A DNA stretch of 64,000 nucleotides from Mycobacteroides sp. CBMA 271 (GCF_009729205.1 NZ_VTHB01000001.1:310001-374000); one strand, 5' to 3'. Positions 19,303-28,885 are shown, numbered from the stretch's first letter. Notes: generated from the sequence alone by a model not told the origin. Translations and numbers: made by a program.

Positions 19303-20781
19303 ATGGCGACGATCAGTAGCACCGACTACCTTATTGACCAGGCCAAACGCCGTCTCCCGACCATGAACACCCTGCCGGGGATGGGATACATCGAGGAGTA
19401 CCTCAACAACCGCGAGTGGCCAATGAGCGAGCTAGCCGCGCCGCCACCCGGAAGCGGATTGAAGCCCGTGATGGGTGATCAGGGGCTGCCCATGCTTGGG
19501 CACATGGTCGAGATGTTCCGCGGGGGCATCGATTGGGTGTTGGACACCTACAACAAGCGCGGACCGGTGAGCTGGACCCAAACGCCTATCGGCCCCGTCG
19601 TCACGGCGCTGGGCCCCGATGCCACCCAAGCGGTCTTCAGCAACAGGACCAAGGACTTCTCTCAGGACGGCTGGAAAGTTGTCATCGGCCCATTCTTCAA
19701 CCGCGGCCTGATGCTCCTGAACTTCGGCGAGCACCACGAACACCGACTCATCATGCAGCAAGCCTTCTTGCGCAGTCGCCTGGCCGGATACGTGCAGCAA
19801 ATCGATGCTGTCGCAGACGATATCGTCGCGCAGTGGCCGACCAATGACAGTCGCTTCCTGTTCTATCCGGCCATCAAGGAGCTGACTCTCGACGTGGCGT
19901 CCGTGGTGTTCATGGGTAACGAGCCCGGCGCGGACCACGACCGGCTCGAGAAGGTGAACAAGGCATTCGTTGCGACCACCCGGGCCGGCGGCGCCATCTT
20001 CCGGTTCGGCCTGCCCCCCTTCAAGTGGTGGCGCGGGCTGGAGGGCCGCAAGGTCCTCGAGGAGTACTTCATCGAACGGGTTGCCATCGCGCGCCAGAAG
20101 GATTCTGGCGCCGACATGCTGACGGCGCTGTGCCACGCGGAAACCGATGAGGGCGACGCCTTCACCGACACCGACATCGTCAACCACATGATCTTCCTGA
20201 TGATGGCCGCGCACGACACGACGACGTCGACGACCACCACGATGGCTTACTACCTGGCCGCGAATCCCGAATGGCAAGAACGAGTTCGGGACGAATCGGA
20301 TCGCCTTGGCGACGGACCGTTGGACATCGACGCACTGGAGAAGCTGGAAAGCCTGGATCTGGTGATGAACGAGGCGCTGCGCCTGGTCACCCCGCTGCCG
20401 TTCAACGTCCGCTCGACGATCCAAGACACCGACCTGCTCGGATTCCACGTGCCCGCCAACACCATGATCAACATCTGGCCGGGCATGAATCATCGCCTAC
20501 CTGAGTTATGGACCGACCCTGAGAAGTTCGACCCCGATCGGTTCGCCGAGCCGCGCAACGAACACAAACGTCACCGCTACGCTTTCGCGCCATTCGGCGG
20601 TGGCGCACACAAGTGCATTGGCATGGTGTTCGGCCAGCTGGAGATCAAGGCCATCATGCACCGGCTGCTGCGTCGCTACCGGTTTGAGCTGGCGCACCCT
20701 AGCTACGAGGCCAAGTGGGACTACGCCGGTATGCCGCTGCCGATCGACGGCATGCCCATCACCTTGCGGCCGCTGCGCTGA
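19303..20781 (+). CDS. cyp136: cytochrome P450 CYP136
   Basis: A 492-residue P450, the same length as M. tuberculosis CYP136 (Rv3059) and in the same context next to a divergent TetR. Oxygen-activation helix motif AAHDTT (residues 302-307), ExxR at 357-360 (EALR) and the heme-ligand loop FGGGAHKCIG with C438. It oxidises an unknown hydrophobic substrate using electrons from ferredoxin. The ATG at 19303 gives the family N-terminus; the reading frame extends 17 codons further up without support. Confidence 0.93.
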   Translation: MATISSTDYLIDQAKRRLPTMNTLPGMGYIEEYLNNREWPMSELAAPPPGSGLKPVMGDQGLPMLGHMVEMFRGGIDWVLDTYNKRGPVSWTQTPIGPVVTALGPDATQAVFSNRTKDFSQDGWKVVIGPFFNRGLMLLNFGEHHEHRLIMQQAFLRSRLAGYVQQIDAVADDIVAQWPTNDSRFLFYPAIKELTLDVASVVFMGNEPGADHDRLEKVNKAFVATTRAGGAIFRFGLPPFKWWRGLEGRKVLEEYFIERVAIARQKDSGADMLTALCHAETDEGDAFTDTDIVNHMIFLMMAAHDTTTSTTTTMAYYLAANPEWQERVRDESDRLGDGPLDIDALEKLESLDLVMNEALRLVTPLPFNVRSTIQDTDLLGFHVPANTMINIWPGMNHRLPELWTDPEKFDPDRFAEPRNEHKRHRYAFAPFGGGAHKCIGMVFGQLEIKAIMHRLLRRYRFELAHPSYEAKWDYAGMPLPIDGMPITLRPLR

Positions 20782-20784
20782 CAC

Positions 20785-21249
20785 TCACCTCTGCGAACAG
20801 AGGCGGTTGACGCAGGCGGTCACCGCCTTGAGCGATGACGCGGTGGCGTCGTGCGCACGGCCCATGGCCCATGCGGTCGCGGTGCCGTCGGTGCCGCGGA
20901 CGAACGTGAAGGTCTGATCGCCGTCGTGCAGCTGGTGGAAGTTGAGCGTCTCCATGCGGATCCCACGCTCGGACAGCATCACGGTGAGCGCCGCCATGGG
21001 ACCGCAGGCGGCAGCAGTTGATGATTCGATTCGCTCACCGATCGCGAGCGTCGCCTGGTAGGTGCCGTCGGCCTCGGACCACTGGCCCAGTCGCAGCGGG
21101 CCCGCGCTTCGCTCGTAGGTCTGACAGAACGAGGTCCAGGACATGTCGCCGGCCTCGTCACGGAGGCCGCGCGGCAGCGGAACGCCAAAGCGCGCCGCGA
21201 AGGGATCCGAGGGGATTGTTGTGTGGGAGTGCATGTGCCGGTCTTTCAT
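20785..21249 (-). CDS. stand-alone 2-isopropylmalate synthase regulatory (LeuA dimer) domain protein
   Basis: A 154-residue protein that matches only the C-terminal LeuA allosteric domain: SWTSFCQTYERSAGPLRLGQ, then GERIESSTAAACGPMAALTV with the ACGPM loop, FHQLHDGDQTFTFV and a final helix with CVNRL. No catalytic TIM barrel is present. It could bind leucine-like ligands or modulate another synthase. Start may be the ATG at 21249 or 21234 (GAAAG 5 nt before the latter). Converges with cyp136 with 3 bp between them. Confidence 0.75.
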   Translation of the reverse strand: MKDRHMHSHTTIPSDPFAARFGVPLPRGLRDEAGDMSWTSFCQTYERSAGPLRLGQWSEADGTYQATLAIGERIESSTAAACGPMAALTVMLSERGIRMETLNFHQLHDGDQTFTFVRGTDGTATAWAMGRAHDATASSLKAVTACVNRLCSQR

Positions 21250-21378
21250 CCGAATGGGAAGGCGACCGACTGGTAGTAGCTTCGACCCACAGCGAGGGGT
21301 CGGCCTGGATCAGACCCCGCTGCGGGTTGCTACTACGAGAAGACTCAACACGGATGCCAGATTAGACGCGACGTCTGA

Positions 21379-22371
21379 TTAGCGCAAATACTTTCCCAGG
21401 GCCAGCATCGATCGTTCCGGCTCGGGGTCCGGCGGATCATTGACGAGGGTGTGCAGGCGGTCGGTGATGGTGTCGCCGTCCAGGTGAGTGCCGATGAGCA
21501 CGAGACGTGCCCCCGAAGACAGCCCCGTCCGCTTGGGTGCCTTATCGATGCTGATGTGATCACCCACGGTGTGCACGGCAAGCGTCTTGTCGCCGAGTCG
21601 CACCACGCCCTTGATCCGGTACACACCGGCGGGCTGACTGTCGAGGAACTCGACCAACCGTCGCGGGTGCAGCGATTGCTCGGTAGCGAACTCCACCGTC
21701 TCGTAGTGGTGGTGTGCGTGGTGCTCATGGCTGTGGTCCTCACGGATGAGGTCCTCCAGCGAGAGCTGGCCGATGGGCGCCGGGCGCTCCTTTTTGTCGA
21801 ACAGTAGCCGGGGGTCGACGTCGGCTCCGGTGGTCTCCACGATCGACGCTCGCGGGTTGCGTTCCTTGACGACAGCACGCAGGTGAGTGCGGTCTCCGGC
21901 GTCGGCCAGGTCAATCTTGTTGAGGACCACGAGATCTGCCAACGACAGGTGCTGAGCGATCTCCGGGTGCCGGGTCGCGATGTCTTCGTACTGGGCGGTG
22001 TCGACGACGGTGATAAGTCCCCCGTAGCCGATCCGGTTGTCGTCGGCGGCCGCGGCGAGCACCATGCGCACCAACGGCAACGGCTCGGCCAGCCCGCTTG
22101 CCTCGATGACGATGGCATCGATATCGCGGCCGGCGAGCACGGTCAGCATGCCGCCCAATTCGTCGTCATCGGCAGTGCAGCACAAACATCCGTTGGACAT
22201 CGTCATGGTCGAGTCAACCTGACCGGCGACCAGCATGGCGTCGATATTGATGGCGCCGAAGTCGTTGACCACCACGCCGATTCGCACACCCAGGGTGTTG
22301 CGCAACAGGTTGTTGAGCAGCGTTGTCTTCCCGGCGCCCAGGAAACCCGAGACAATGGTGACCGGGATCAT
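21379..22371 (-). CDS. CobW/COG0523 family GTPase (putative metal chaperone)
   Basis: A 330-residue G3E-type GTPase. Walker A GFLGAGKT (residues 9-16), the metal-binding GCLCC (61-65), NKID guanine motif (151-154) and a His-rich loop HSHEHHAHHH (213-222) before the CobW C-terminal domain. Such proteins deliver zinc or cobalt to client enzymes. No Zur box (TGAAAATCATTTTCA type) is obvious upstream. Starts with ATG at 22371; small open frames lie just upstream on the same strand. Confidence 0.92.
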   Translation of the reverse strand: MIPVTIVSGFLGAGKTTLLNNLLRNTLGVRIGVVVNDFGAINIDAMLVAGQVDSTMTMSNGCLCCTADDDELGGMLTVLAGRDIDAIVIEASGLAEPLPLVRMVLAAAADDNRIGYGGLITVVDTAQYEDIATRHPEIAQHLSLADLVVLNKIDLADAGDRTHLRAVVKERNPRASIVETTGADVDPRLLFDKKERPAPIGQLSLEDLIREDHSHEHHAHHHYETVEFATEQSLHPRRLVEFLDSQPAGVYRIKGVVRLGDKTLAVHTVGDHISIDKAPKRTGLSSGARLVLIGTHLDGDTITDRLHTLVNDPPDPEPERSMLALGKYLR

Positions 22372-22386
22372 CGCGTTGTCACGGCG

Positions 22387-22488
22387 CTAGTCATCGCTGG
22401 CGGCAATCCACGTCAGTGTCCCCGCGGCACGGTCGACGGTCACCAGCTCATGGTAGTGGCCCATGGTCCGCCTGCTGGCCTTCGCCAT
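22387..22488 (-). CDS. possible 33-aa small ORF upstream of the CobW gene
   Basis: Reads MAKASRRTMGHYHELVTVD and continues to a TAG at 22387, 16 bp upstream of the CobW start codon. Composition looks protein-like, and an inner ATG (MGHYHELV) is possible, but there is no strong ribosome binding site and I do not recognise the sequence. It overlaps another small frame (22448-22576) in a different phase, so a frameshifted remnant of one gene is an alternative. Confidence 0.3.
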   Translation of the reverse strand: MAKASRRTMGHYHELVTVDRAAGTLTWIAASDD

Positions 22489-22576
22489 ATGCGAATGTCT
22501 TGATGTTGCACCACATGTATGTCCCGCGGGACATGTGGACGAGCCGCTCGCCGAGGTACTCCAAGTTCTCCCCCAT
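22448..22576 (-). CDS. possible 42-aa small ORF (overlapping)
   Basis: Starts MGENLEYLGERLVHMSRG and ends at TGA 22448-22450, overlapping the next small frame by 41 nt. It runs through the perfect 16-bp palindrome at 22519-22534. No ribosome binding site is evident. Function unknown; may be leader sequence and not a gene. Confidence 0.25.
   Translation of the reverse strand: MGENLEYLGERLVHMSRGTYMWCNIKTFAYGEGQQADHGPLP
22519..22534. repeat. perfect 16-bp palindrome ATGTCCCGCGGGACAT
   Basis: Perfect dyad nested in longer CCACATGT...ACATGTGG arms (22511-22538). It lies 140 bp upstream of the CobW start and 128 bp upstream of the divergent NAD(P)-binding protein start, the place for an operator serving both. 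Confidence 0.45.
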
Positions 22577-22661
22577 GACGGCGAGCGTATCTGCGCATCG
22601 TTGCGACGGGAATGACCGAACTACCGTTGAAGTTGTCGCTCATCATCGAGGAAGGCACACA

Positions 22662-23324
22662 ATGTCCCAGAAGGTCGTCATCGCCGGTGGTCACGGCAAG
22701 ATCGCCGCACACCTGATCCGAATCCTCGCGCAGCGCGGCGATACCGCCGTCGCACTGATTCGCAATCCCGACCATGCCGCCGATGTCGAGGCATGGGGTG
22801 GGCAACCGCTAGTTCTGGACCTCGAGACGGCCGACATTCGCGATGTTGCGGAGGCTCTCCGCGGTGCCGACGGCGCCGTCTTCGCCGCGGGCGCGGGTCC
22901 AGGCAGCGGGCCCGCACGCAAGGACACCGTAGACCGTGCGGCGGCTGTTCTGCTGGCAGAGGCTGCCGGGTACGCGGAGGTCCGCCGGTTCATTCAGATC
23001 AGCGCGTTCGGGGCTGGCGGGCCGACACCGACCGAGGGTGACGAATCGTGGATCGCCTATGTGATCGCCAAGACCGCCGCCGAAGAGGACCTGCGGGTAC
23101 GCGATGCGTTGGGTTGGACCATCCTGCGCCCCGGCCTACTCACCGATGAAGATCCGACGGGTTCAGTCACGTTGTCGGCCAGCCGAATCGAACGCGGATC
23201 GGTTCCGCGCGCCGACGTTGCGGCGGTGGTCGCCGAACTACTGACCGTGTCGAATGCGGTGCACCAAATCCTGTTCCTCACCGAGGGCAACACGCCCGTC
23301 GCCAGCGCGGTGCACTCGCTCTAA
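22662..23324 (+). CDS. NAD(P)-binding atypical SDR (YwnB/NmrA-like)
   Basis: A 220-residue extended-type Rossmann protein: AGGHGKIAAHLIRILAQRG at the N-terminus (residues 7-25), RNPDHAADVEAWGG for cofactor 2'-phosphate recognition, FAAGAGPG, and the YVIAKTAAEEDLR Tyr-Lys helix with WTILRPGLLTDE after it. Relatives act as NAD(P)H-binding oxidoreductases or epimerases. GAGGAAGG precedes the ATG by 6 nt. Divergent from the CobW gene region; converges with the LLM gene. Confidence 0.9.
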   Translation: MSQKVVIAGGHGKIAAHLIRILAQRGDTAVALIRNPDHAADVEAWGGQPLVLDLETADIRDVAEALRGADGAVFAAGAGPGSGPARKDTVDRAAAVLLAEAAGYAEVRRFIQISAFGAGGPTPTEGDESWIAYVIAKTAAEEDLRVRDALGWTILRPGLLTDEDPTGSVTLSASRIERGSVPRADVAAVVAELLTVSNAVHQILFLTEGNTPVASAVHSL

Positions 23325-24337
23325 AGCAGCGCGAACAGGCGTTCCAGCGCCCGCATCTGCTCGTCGAACGGGGTGTCGAGTTTGACCAGCAGTGTCGAAA
23401 TACCAGCGGCGCGATAGCGTTCCAGCCGTTCACCGATCATCTCGTCGGTGCCCACCAGGTTGGTGAGCCGGCCCAGGTCATCGGGCACGGCCTCGCGGGC
23501 AGCATCCCGATCACCTGTGTGCCACAACGATTCGACCCTGCGCACACCGTCGCCGTAGCCGAGCCGGGTGAACGCCTCGTTGTAGAAGTTGCGCCCGGAG
23601 GCACCCATCGCACCGATCGTGAACGCGTACCCCGCGGCATGACGCCTGACCGCGGCGGCAGCATCGGTTGCGGTGTCAGCGAATTCGAGGGCTACCGGAG
23701 CCACCAGGTCGATATCGGCCAGCTCTCGACCGGCCGCCACGGCCCCGTCACGGATGGGACCGAGAAATACCTCGGACAGCTCGGGGATGAAGGTATTGCC
23801 GAGCCACCCGTCCGCGAGCTCCCCCGTGAGCGCGAGGTTCGCCGGGCCCATGGCCGCGTTATAGATGGGCAGGCTCCGCGGCGCCACCAAGGGCCGTATG
23901 GGTTTTCCGGGGCTACCCGACAGCGGCAGCGTGTACACCTGGCCCGAGTACTCCAACCGCTCTCCGCGGGCCACCATGCGGACGATGTCGATCGTCTCGC
24001 GCGTGGTCTGCACCGGCTTGGCGAAGCGCACACCGTGCCATCCCTCCATCACCTGCGGGCCGGACGTACCGACGCCGAGGATGAATCGCCCGCCGGAGAG
24101 CTGCTGCAGAGACAGCGCCGACGTCGCCAACAGTGCGGGAGACCGCGACCCGAGCTGAACTACGAAGGTGCCGAGCCCGATGGCCTCGGTGCGGGCAGCC
24201 AAATAGGCAAGGCCCGTCAATGCGTCATAGCCCCACACCTCGGGGACCCACAGCGACGCGACGCCCAACTCCTCCGCGCGTCGCGCGAAGTCGACGGCGC
24301 CCGGCAGCCGCGGCTCGATCAGTACACCAATTCGCAT
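23321..24337 (-). CDS. LLM-class F420-dependent oxidoreductase
   Basis: A 338-residue luciferase-like TIM-barrel enzyme: MRIGVLIEPRLPGAVDFARR at the start, SLWVPEVWGYDALTGLAYLA near residue 35, LGTFVVQL, LSGGRFILGVGTSGPQVMEG around residue 100. Mycobacterial members of this kind use deazaflavin F420. GGAGGG lies 5 nt before the ATG at 24337; a second ATG four codons upstream is less well placed. Substrate unknown. Overlaps the end of the convergent gene by 4 bp. Confidence 0.9.
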   Translation of the reverse strand: MRIGVLIEPRLPGAVDFARRAEELGVASLWVPEVWGYDALTGLAYLAARTEAIGLGTFVVQLGSRSPALLATSALSLQQLSGGRFILGVGTSGPQVMEGWHGVRFAKPVQTTRETIDIVRMVARGERLEYSGQVYTLPLSGSPGKPIRPLVAPRSLPIYNAAMGPANLALTGELADGWLGNTFIPELSEVFLGPIRDGAVAAGRELADIDLVAPVALEFADTATDAAAAVRRHAAGYAFTIGAMGASGRNFYNEAFTRLGYGDGVRRVESLWHTGDRDAAREAVPDDLGRLTNLVGTDEMIGERLERYRAAGISTLLVKLDTPFDEQMRALERLFALL

Positions 24338-24369
24338 CAGGCCCTCCATCGCAGACGTAGGATCAGCGT

Positions 24370-24861
24370 ATGCGATACCGCGACTGTCCCACTATTGAAG
24401 TGTCCCAACGGATGTCGGGAAGCGTCGCCGAGGCATGGACACTCGTCACCGATATCACGCTGCCCACCCGCTGTACGGGCGAGCTCATCACCACCGAGTG
24501 GCTCGACGGCGCCGACAAGGTTGCGGTCGGTGCACGGTTCAAGGGCACCAATAGCGGCGACGGTTCCGAATGGAGCACCGTATCGGTAATCACGGAGGTA
24601 GAGCCGGAGTCCCGCTGGGTCTGGAACGTGCTGTCCGAGGGTGATACCTTCGCGGCCAGTTGGGGTTTCGAAGTCGAACCGGCAAGCAATGGAGTAATCG
24701 TGCGGCAGTGGGGCCGCCTGGGTCCCGGACCGTCGGGACTGACACCGGCCATCGAGGAAATGCCGGAGAAGGAGGCCCGGATCGTGTCGCGCCGCCTGCA
24801 AGACTGGCGTGCCGGGATGGAGGCGAACCTTCGGGAGATCGCCGAACGACTCTCGCGCTAG
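24370..24861 (+). CDS. SRPBCC (polyketide cyclase/START-like) protein
   Basis: A 163-residue helix-grip protein: [56 protein letters not shown] and a long C-terminal helix ([20 protein letters not shown]). Such proteins bind hydrophobic ligands. A TAGGAT box ends 6 nt before the ATG, indicating a leaderless mRNA back to back with the LLM gene. Overlaps the end of sigC by 4 bp. Ligand unknown. Confidence 0.85.
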   Translation: MRYRDCPTIEVSQRMSGSVAEAWTLVTDITLPTRCTGELITTEWLDGADKVAVGARFKGTNSGDGSEWSTVSVITEVEPESRWVWNVLSEGDTFAASWGFEVEPASNGVIVRQWGRLGPGPSGLTPAIEEMPEKEARIVSRRLQDWRAGMEANLREIAERLSR

Positions 24862-25409
24862 CCTGTCAAATTCTCGGGCTCGGCCCAGCTGATCAGTTCG
24901 TCACGGGCACGCGCCACCCGCGAACGGATGGTGCCGATCGCGCAGCCACACACGTCGGCGGTCTCGGCATAGGAAAGACCAACCACCTGGGTGAGGACCA
25001 ATGCCTCCCGGCGGTCCTCGTCGAGCCCGGCGAGAAGTGCCTTGAGCTCCACCAGTTCCTCGAACCGGTGCGTGGGACGACGCAGCGACGCCTCTTCCAG
25101 GTCTGCTCCGTGGGCGATACGCGGCCGGGATTTCAAATGACGAATATGGTCGGCAACCACGCGGCGCGCGATCGACAGCAGCCAGGTGCGGACCGTGGAC
25201 CGTCCCGCGAACCGTGGCAGTGCGCCCAGTGCCCGCAGGAAGGTCTCCTGGGTGAGATCGTCGGCAACTCCGGCATCGGCCAGGTAGGCGACGAATCGCC
25301 ACACGTCAGCCTGGGTCGCTTTCACCAACGATTCCAGTGCGGATTGGTCGCCACGGCCGGCGGACAGCGCTAGCTCGAGCAGCTGCTCGTCGTCGGTGCC
25401 GGTGGCCAC
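24858..25409 (-). CDS. sigC: ECF RNA polymerase sigma factor SigC
   Basis: A 183-residue ECF sigma factor very similar to M. tuberculosis SigC (Rv2069), including the AEPENLTG C-terminus. Region 2 has [20 protein letters not shown] and [15 protein letters not shown]; region 4 has [20 protein letters not shown] and [11 protein letters not shown]. The GTG at 25409 gives the SigC length and lies 7 nt after a TAGAGT box, so it is probably leaderless. It is divergent from a PepSY membrane protein with 28 bp between start codons. The longer frame up to 25535 runs through the divergent gene and is rejected. Confidence 0.93.
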   Translation of the reverse strand: MATGTDDEQLLELALSAGRGDQSALESLVKATQADVWRFVAYLADAGVADDLTQETFLRALGALPRFAGRSTVRTWLLSIARRVVADHIRHLKSRPRIAHGADLEEASLRRPTHRFEELVELKALLAGLDEDRREALVLTQVVGLSYAETADVCGCAIGTIRSRVARARDELISWAEPENLTG

Positions 25410-25437
25410 GAGTCCTACTCTATGTCGTAGATGTTGA

Positions 25438-26883
25438 GTGGTGGACGGCGGGAACTCTTTGGTCGCCCCATCCGACCAATCTCCCGTGACATATACCGAG
25501 GACCAGCCCGATACTCGTGAGTCCAGCCCCGACACCGGGTGGGGACGATTCGCTCCAATCGTGCTGCGTCTGCACTTCTATGCCGGGCTTCTCGTCGGCC
25601 CTTTTCTCTTGGTCGCGGCACTCACCGGACTGGCGTACGCACTGGTGGGGCAGGTTGACGCCGCCGTGTACCGACAGGAGCTCAAGGTCGACTCCGTGGG
25701 TACCCAGCAGGTGCCATTGTCCGATCAGATCGCGGCAGCCACTGCCGCTCAGCCCGACGGCACGGTGACCTCAATCCGTCCGCCGGCACTCCCCGAGGAC
25801 ACCACCCGGGTGGTGCTGTCCGTCCCAGAAGACCCGGATGTACCCGCCGACTACTCGCGGACGGTGTTCGTCGACCCGTACAGCGGGCAGGTCCGCGGCA
25901 CCTTGACGACATACGGCGAGTGGCTGCCGGTTCGTGCCTGGTTCGACGAGCTGCACCGGAATCTGCATCTGGGTGCGTTCGGACGCAACTACAGCGAACT
26001 GGCGGCCAGCTGGCTGTGGGTGGTGGCCCTCGGCGGCCTGATCCTGTGGGTCGGATATCGGCAACGCACCGCCCGGCTGCGCAGGCTCGCGCTGCCCGAT
26101 CGCGACGCCACCCCGCGCCGACGCAGACTGACCTGGCACGGCGCCGTGGGAGTCTGGATAGCCATTGGGCTGCTGGGTCTTTCTGTCACCGGCCTCACCT
26201 GGTCGCGCTATGCCGGCACCAACATCGGCAACATCACCCAGGCGATCCGGCCGGCGCTGTCCACCGAACTCGATCCGGCCTTGGCCAAACCGATGACCGG
26301 ACACGAGCACCATGGCACCGCCGCGACATCAGGCGGCGACCCACTCGGCGGCGTCAACACCGTCATGCAGAGTGTGCGCGACGCCGGGCTGCGGGGGCCC
26401 CTGTGGATGACACCACCGCCGGACGCCAACACCGCGTGGCTGGTCTCCGAGCGCAAGCGAGACATCCCGACACGCTTGGACGCCGTCACGGTGAACCCGG
26501 CCAACGGGGAGATCACCGGGCGCAGCAACTTCGCAGACTGGTCGCTGCTGCAGAAGTCGACCGAGTGGGCGATCGACGGCCACATGGGCATCCTGTTCGG
26601 AATCCCGAATCAGATTCTGGTGGCGCTCATCGTGATTGGGCTCATCACCGTGATCACGCGCGGCTACCTGATGTGGTGGAAGCGGCGGCCCACCCAGCGC
26701 GGCCGGTTGCCGGCAGCGCCGAGACGTGGCGGCCTGCTCGCCCTCAAACCGGTGGAGCTGGTCGTGCTCGCGGTGGTGACTATCGGGATCGGGTGGTTCA
26801 CACCGCTGCTGGGCATCTCGCTGGCCGCGTTCCTCGCGATCGACCTCGCGTGGACGTTGGTGGCGGGCCGCCTACGCAGCTGA
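25438..26883 (+). CDS. PepSY-associated transmembrane protein
   Basis: A 481-residue membrane protein: acidic N-terminus, first helix [20 protein letters not shown] (around residue 43), a PepSY domain outside ([20 protein letters not shown]), the [10 protein letters not shown] histidine motif, two central helices, a His-containing loop [14 protein letters not shown], a second PepSY segment and C-terminal helices. Related proteins act in metal or siderophore-linked reduction. Its 3' end overlaps the zinc-finger membrane protein gene by 12 bp and it shares the 28-bp promoter region with sigC. The His loops suggest copper or iron handling; that is inference. Confidence 0.88.
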   Translation: MVDGGNSLVAPSDQSPVTYTEDQPDTRESSPDTGWGRFAPIVLRLHFYAGLLVGPFLLVAALTGLAYALVGQVDAAVYRQELKVDSVGTQQVPLSDQIAAATAAQPDGTVTSIRPPALPEDTTRVVLSVPEDPDVPADYSRTVFVDPYSGQVRGTLTTYGEWLPVRAWFDELHRNLHLGAFGRNYSELAASWLWVVALGGLILWVGYRQRTARLRRLALPDRDATPRRRRLTWHGAVGVWIAIGLLGLSVTGLTWSRYAGTNIGNITQAIRPALSTELDPALAKPMTGHEHHGTAATSGGDPLGGVNTVMQSVRDAGLRGPLWMTPPPDANTAWLVSERKRDIPTRLDAVTVNPANGEITGRSNFADWSLLQKSTEWAIDGHMGILFGIPNQILVALIVIGLITVITRGYLMWWKRRPTQRGRLPAAPRRGGLLALKPVELVVLAVVTIGIGWFTPLLGISLAAFLAIDLAWTLVAGRLRS

Positions 26884-27591
26884 ATTATCGGCAGAGCGCA
26901 AATGCCGCTCCCCCGAACTCACTTCGTCCAGGAAGACAGCGCGATGCTGGTTGGGCGGGTTACGCCCGGCGCGGTAGTCGCGCAGCACCAGCAGCGCGAA
27001 GATCAACCCGAGCAGCACCGGTGCATGGCTGACGATGCGCGACGCCGTGACCTGCCCGTTGACGGCGTCGTTGATGACGTACCCGGACAGTACGAGCGCG
27101 AATGCGCCCAACACCGTTGCCATTCCGGCCGCTGCGGCGGGCCGGACGCCTGCAATCACCATGGCGACACCGAGTGCCACCACCCAGGCGGTGGATTCAT
27201 TCATGAGGTGCTCACCGGTCATCGCGCCATGGTGCTGCGAGGACACCATGCCGAAGTTGATTCCGGCGACCTGCATACCGGCGACCCCCAACTGCAGCAG
27301 TCCGATCAACACCAGCGCACATCGGTTGACATTCTGACGCGCCCAGTGCACATAGCGGGCGGTGCGGGTGAGGGGTTCGACAGCGGCGGCGGCCAGGATC
27401 TGCCCGGTCAGGTCGCGGGTCGGCGCGGAACGTGCGTAGGCGAACTGGCGTTCCAGCCCACGCGCCCGCCCCAGCCATTCCCGGCAGGAAGCGCAGGACA
27501 GCACGTGCTCGTCTAGACGCTTGCGCGCGACGCTCGCCTGCTCGCCGTCAACCCACGCCGACAGCTGCTCGCGCACCTCCTGACAGTTCAC
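26872..27591 (-). CDS. zinc-finger (zf-HC2) anti-sigma-like membrane protein
   Basis: A 239-residue protein. The N-terminal domain is an anti-sigma zinc finger: MNCQEVREQLSAWVDGE and H29-x3-C33-x2-C36 (EHVLSCASC). It is followed by five or six membrane helices and a His/Met-containing loop (SSQHHGAMTGEHLMNE) that looks metal-binding. The neighbouring sigC has no other visible anti-sigma partner, so this protein is a candidate membrane sensor that sequesters SigC. It converges with the PepSY gene (12-bp overlap). Confidence 0.85.
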   Translation of the reverse strand: MNCQEVREQLSAWVDGEQASVARKRLDEHVLSCASCREWLGRARGLERQFAYARSAPTRDLTGQILAAAAVEPLTRTARYVHWARQNVNRCALVLIGLLQLGVAGMQVAGINFGMVSSQHHGAMTGEHLMNESTAWVVALGVAMVIAGVRPAAAAGMATVLGAFALVLSGYVINDAVNGQVTASRIVSHAPVLLGLIFALLVLRDYRAGRNPPNQHRAVFLDEVSSGERHLRSADNSAA

Positions 27592-27618
27592 CCCTCCATC
27601 GTCGCCTATCGCGTGAAG

Positions 27619-28734
27619 CTACGTGTGAAGACCCCAGCCAAAGACCCTTGACGTCAGCAGCACCAGGCCCAGAGACACCGCCGCCACCACCACCAGACCG
27701 ATCACCGCGACCACGAGGGGGCGCCATCCGCTACGGGCAATCTCCCGGAAGTTGGTGTTCAGCCCCACCCCCGCGAAGGTCAGTAGGAACGCCCACTTGG
27801 ACACGTTCACGAGGTTGTTCACCTGCCCCTTGGTAAGCCATCCAAGGGTGACGACGGCGGACACCGCCAGGAAGCCGAGCACGAACTTGGGGAATTTGTC
27901 CCATACGAACGCGGCCTTGGCCTTGATCCCCGGCGCGAGGGTGTCGGCCTCGCCGCGCGCCGCCCAGTACAACGCGAACCCGAGCACTACGAAGCCGATG
28001 AGCGCGTTGCGGGTGGATTTGACGACCGTAGCGATGTCACCTGCGTGCTCGGAGTACAGACGTCCGGTGGCGACCGTCTCGGCGGTGTTGTCGACGGCCA
28101 GACCCGCCCACAGACCGAACTCGTAATCGGTCAGTCCGAGTCCGTGGCCGATCGCCGGCAGGGTGAACAGCGCCACCGCACCAAGCGCGAGGATGGACGC
28201 GATGGCGTAGCTGACATCGGAATTGCGCGCGCGGATGGCGCCCTTGGCCGCGATGATGGCCGACACCCCGCAGATCGAGGTGCCGATCGCCAGCAGCGAC
28301 CCCAGCTTTCCGCCGAGGCCAAACCATTTGGCCGCCAGCAGGATTATGGTGCCCGCCACCGTCATGTCGATCACGATCTGCACGAGGCTGGTGGCACCCA
28401 GCTTGAGAACGTCGCCCAGCACGAATCGGGCGCCCAGCGCGACGATGCCGATCTTGAGCCAGAATTCGTACGTCTGCACCCCTGGCCGGAAGATGCGGTG
28501 CAGCCCGACGGTGTTGGTGATCAACAGCCCGATCACGATGGCCCACAACACATATTCGATGTCAGGGACGGTCCAGTGCTGCGCCTTGGCCAGGTCCTTC
28601 CACCAGATCTGCGCGTATTTGGCCAGCAGGCCCACGCCGATGAGCAACAGGATGCCGGGCACGTAATCCAGCGGACGGCGCGAGGTGAAGCTCGAGTCTT
28701 CATACGCCTCCTCGACGGTGTCTGTTGTCGTCAT
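27619..28734 (-). CDS. YeiH family putative sulfate/anion exporter
   Basis: A 371-residue membrane protein with about ten helices of the YeiH (PF03601) family. Signatures are [19 protein letters not shown], the pore-like [18 protein letters not shown], and [19 protein letters not shown]. Members are thought to export small anions such as sulfonates. The ATG at 28734 was chosen; the frame extends 12 codons further up over the end of the small upstream gene. Second gene after a 47-63 aa membrane peptide gene, 4 bp apart, so an operon. Confidence 0.9.
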   Translation of the reverse strand: MTTTDTVEEAYEDSSFTSRRPLDYVPGILLLIGVGLLAKYAQIWWKDLAKAQHWTVPDIEYVLWAIVIGLLITNTVGLHRIFRPGVQTYEFWLKIGIVALGARFVLGDVLKLGATSLVQIVIDMTVAGTIILLAAKWFGLGGKLGSLLAIGTSICGVSAIIAAKGAIRARNSDVSYAIASILALGAVALFTLPAIGHGLGLTDYEFGLWAGLAVDNTAETVATGRLYSEHAGDIATVVKSTRNALIGFVVLGFALYWAARGEADTLAPGIKAKAAFVWDKFPKFVLGFLAVSAVVTLGWLTKGQVNNLVNVSKWAFLLTFAGVGLNTNFREIARSGWRPLVVAVIGLVVVAAVSLGLVLLTSRVFGWGLHT

Positions 28735-28738
28735 CTGG

Positions 28739-28885
28739 TCACCACGCAATCTTCGGCAGCACGTCGGCAACCGCTAGGACGGCGATCACGCCGGCGATGA
28801 TGGTCGCCCACCAGTCGACGCCGATGCGCGTTATGAGCGGCGGGCGGGACTCGTCCCGAGAGGCCGCTGACTGTTCGTCGGTCAC
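28739..28885 (-). CDS. small single-helix membrane protein upstream of yeiH-like gene
   Basis: About 48 residues from GTG 28885 ([20 protein letters not shown]) ending in one membrane helix, [20 protein letters not shown]. The stop is 4 bp from the YeiH-like start, so the two are cotranscribed and the peptide may be a transporter accessory. A longer version from 28930 (63 aa) is possible. Confidence 0.6.
   Translation of the reverse strand: MTDEQSAASRDESRPPLITRIGVDWWATIIAGVIAVLAVADVLPKIAW

Noticed and set aside
19432..20493. 353-codon minus-strand frame
   Set aside because: Antisense to cyp136, which has all P450 motifs; shadow frame.
25920..27032. 370-codon plus-strand frame
   Set aside because: Overlaps the PepSY gene in a different phase and has an Arg/Ala-rich shadow composition.
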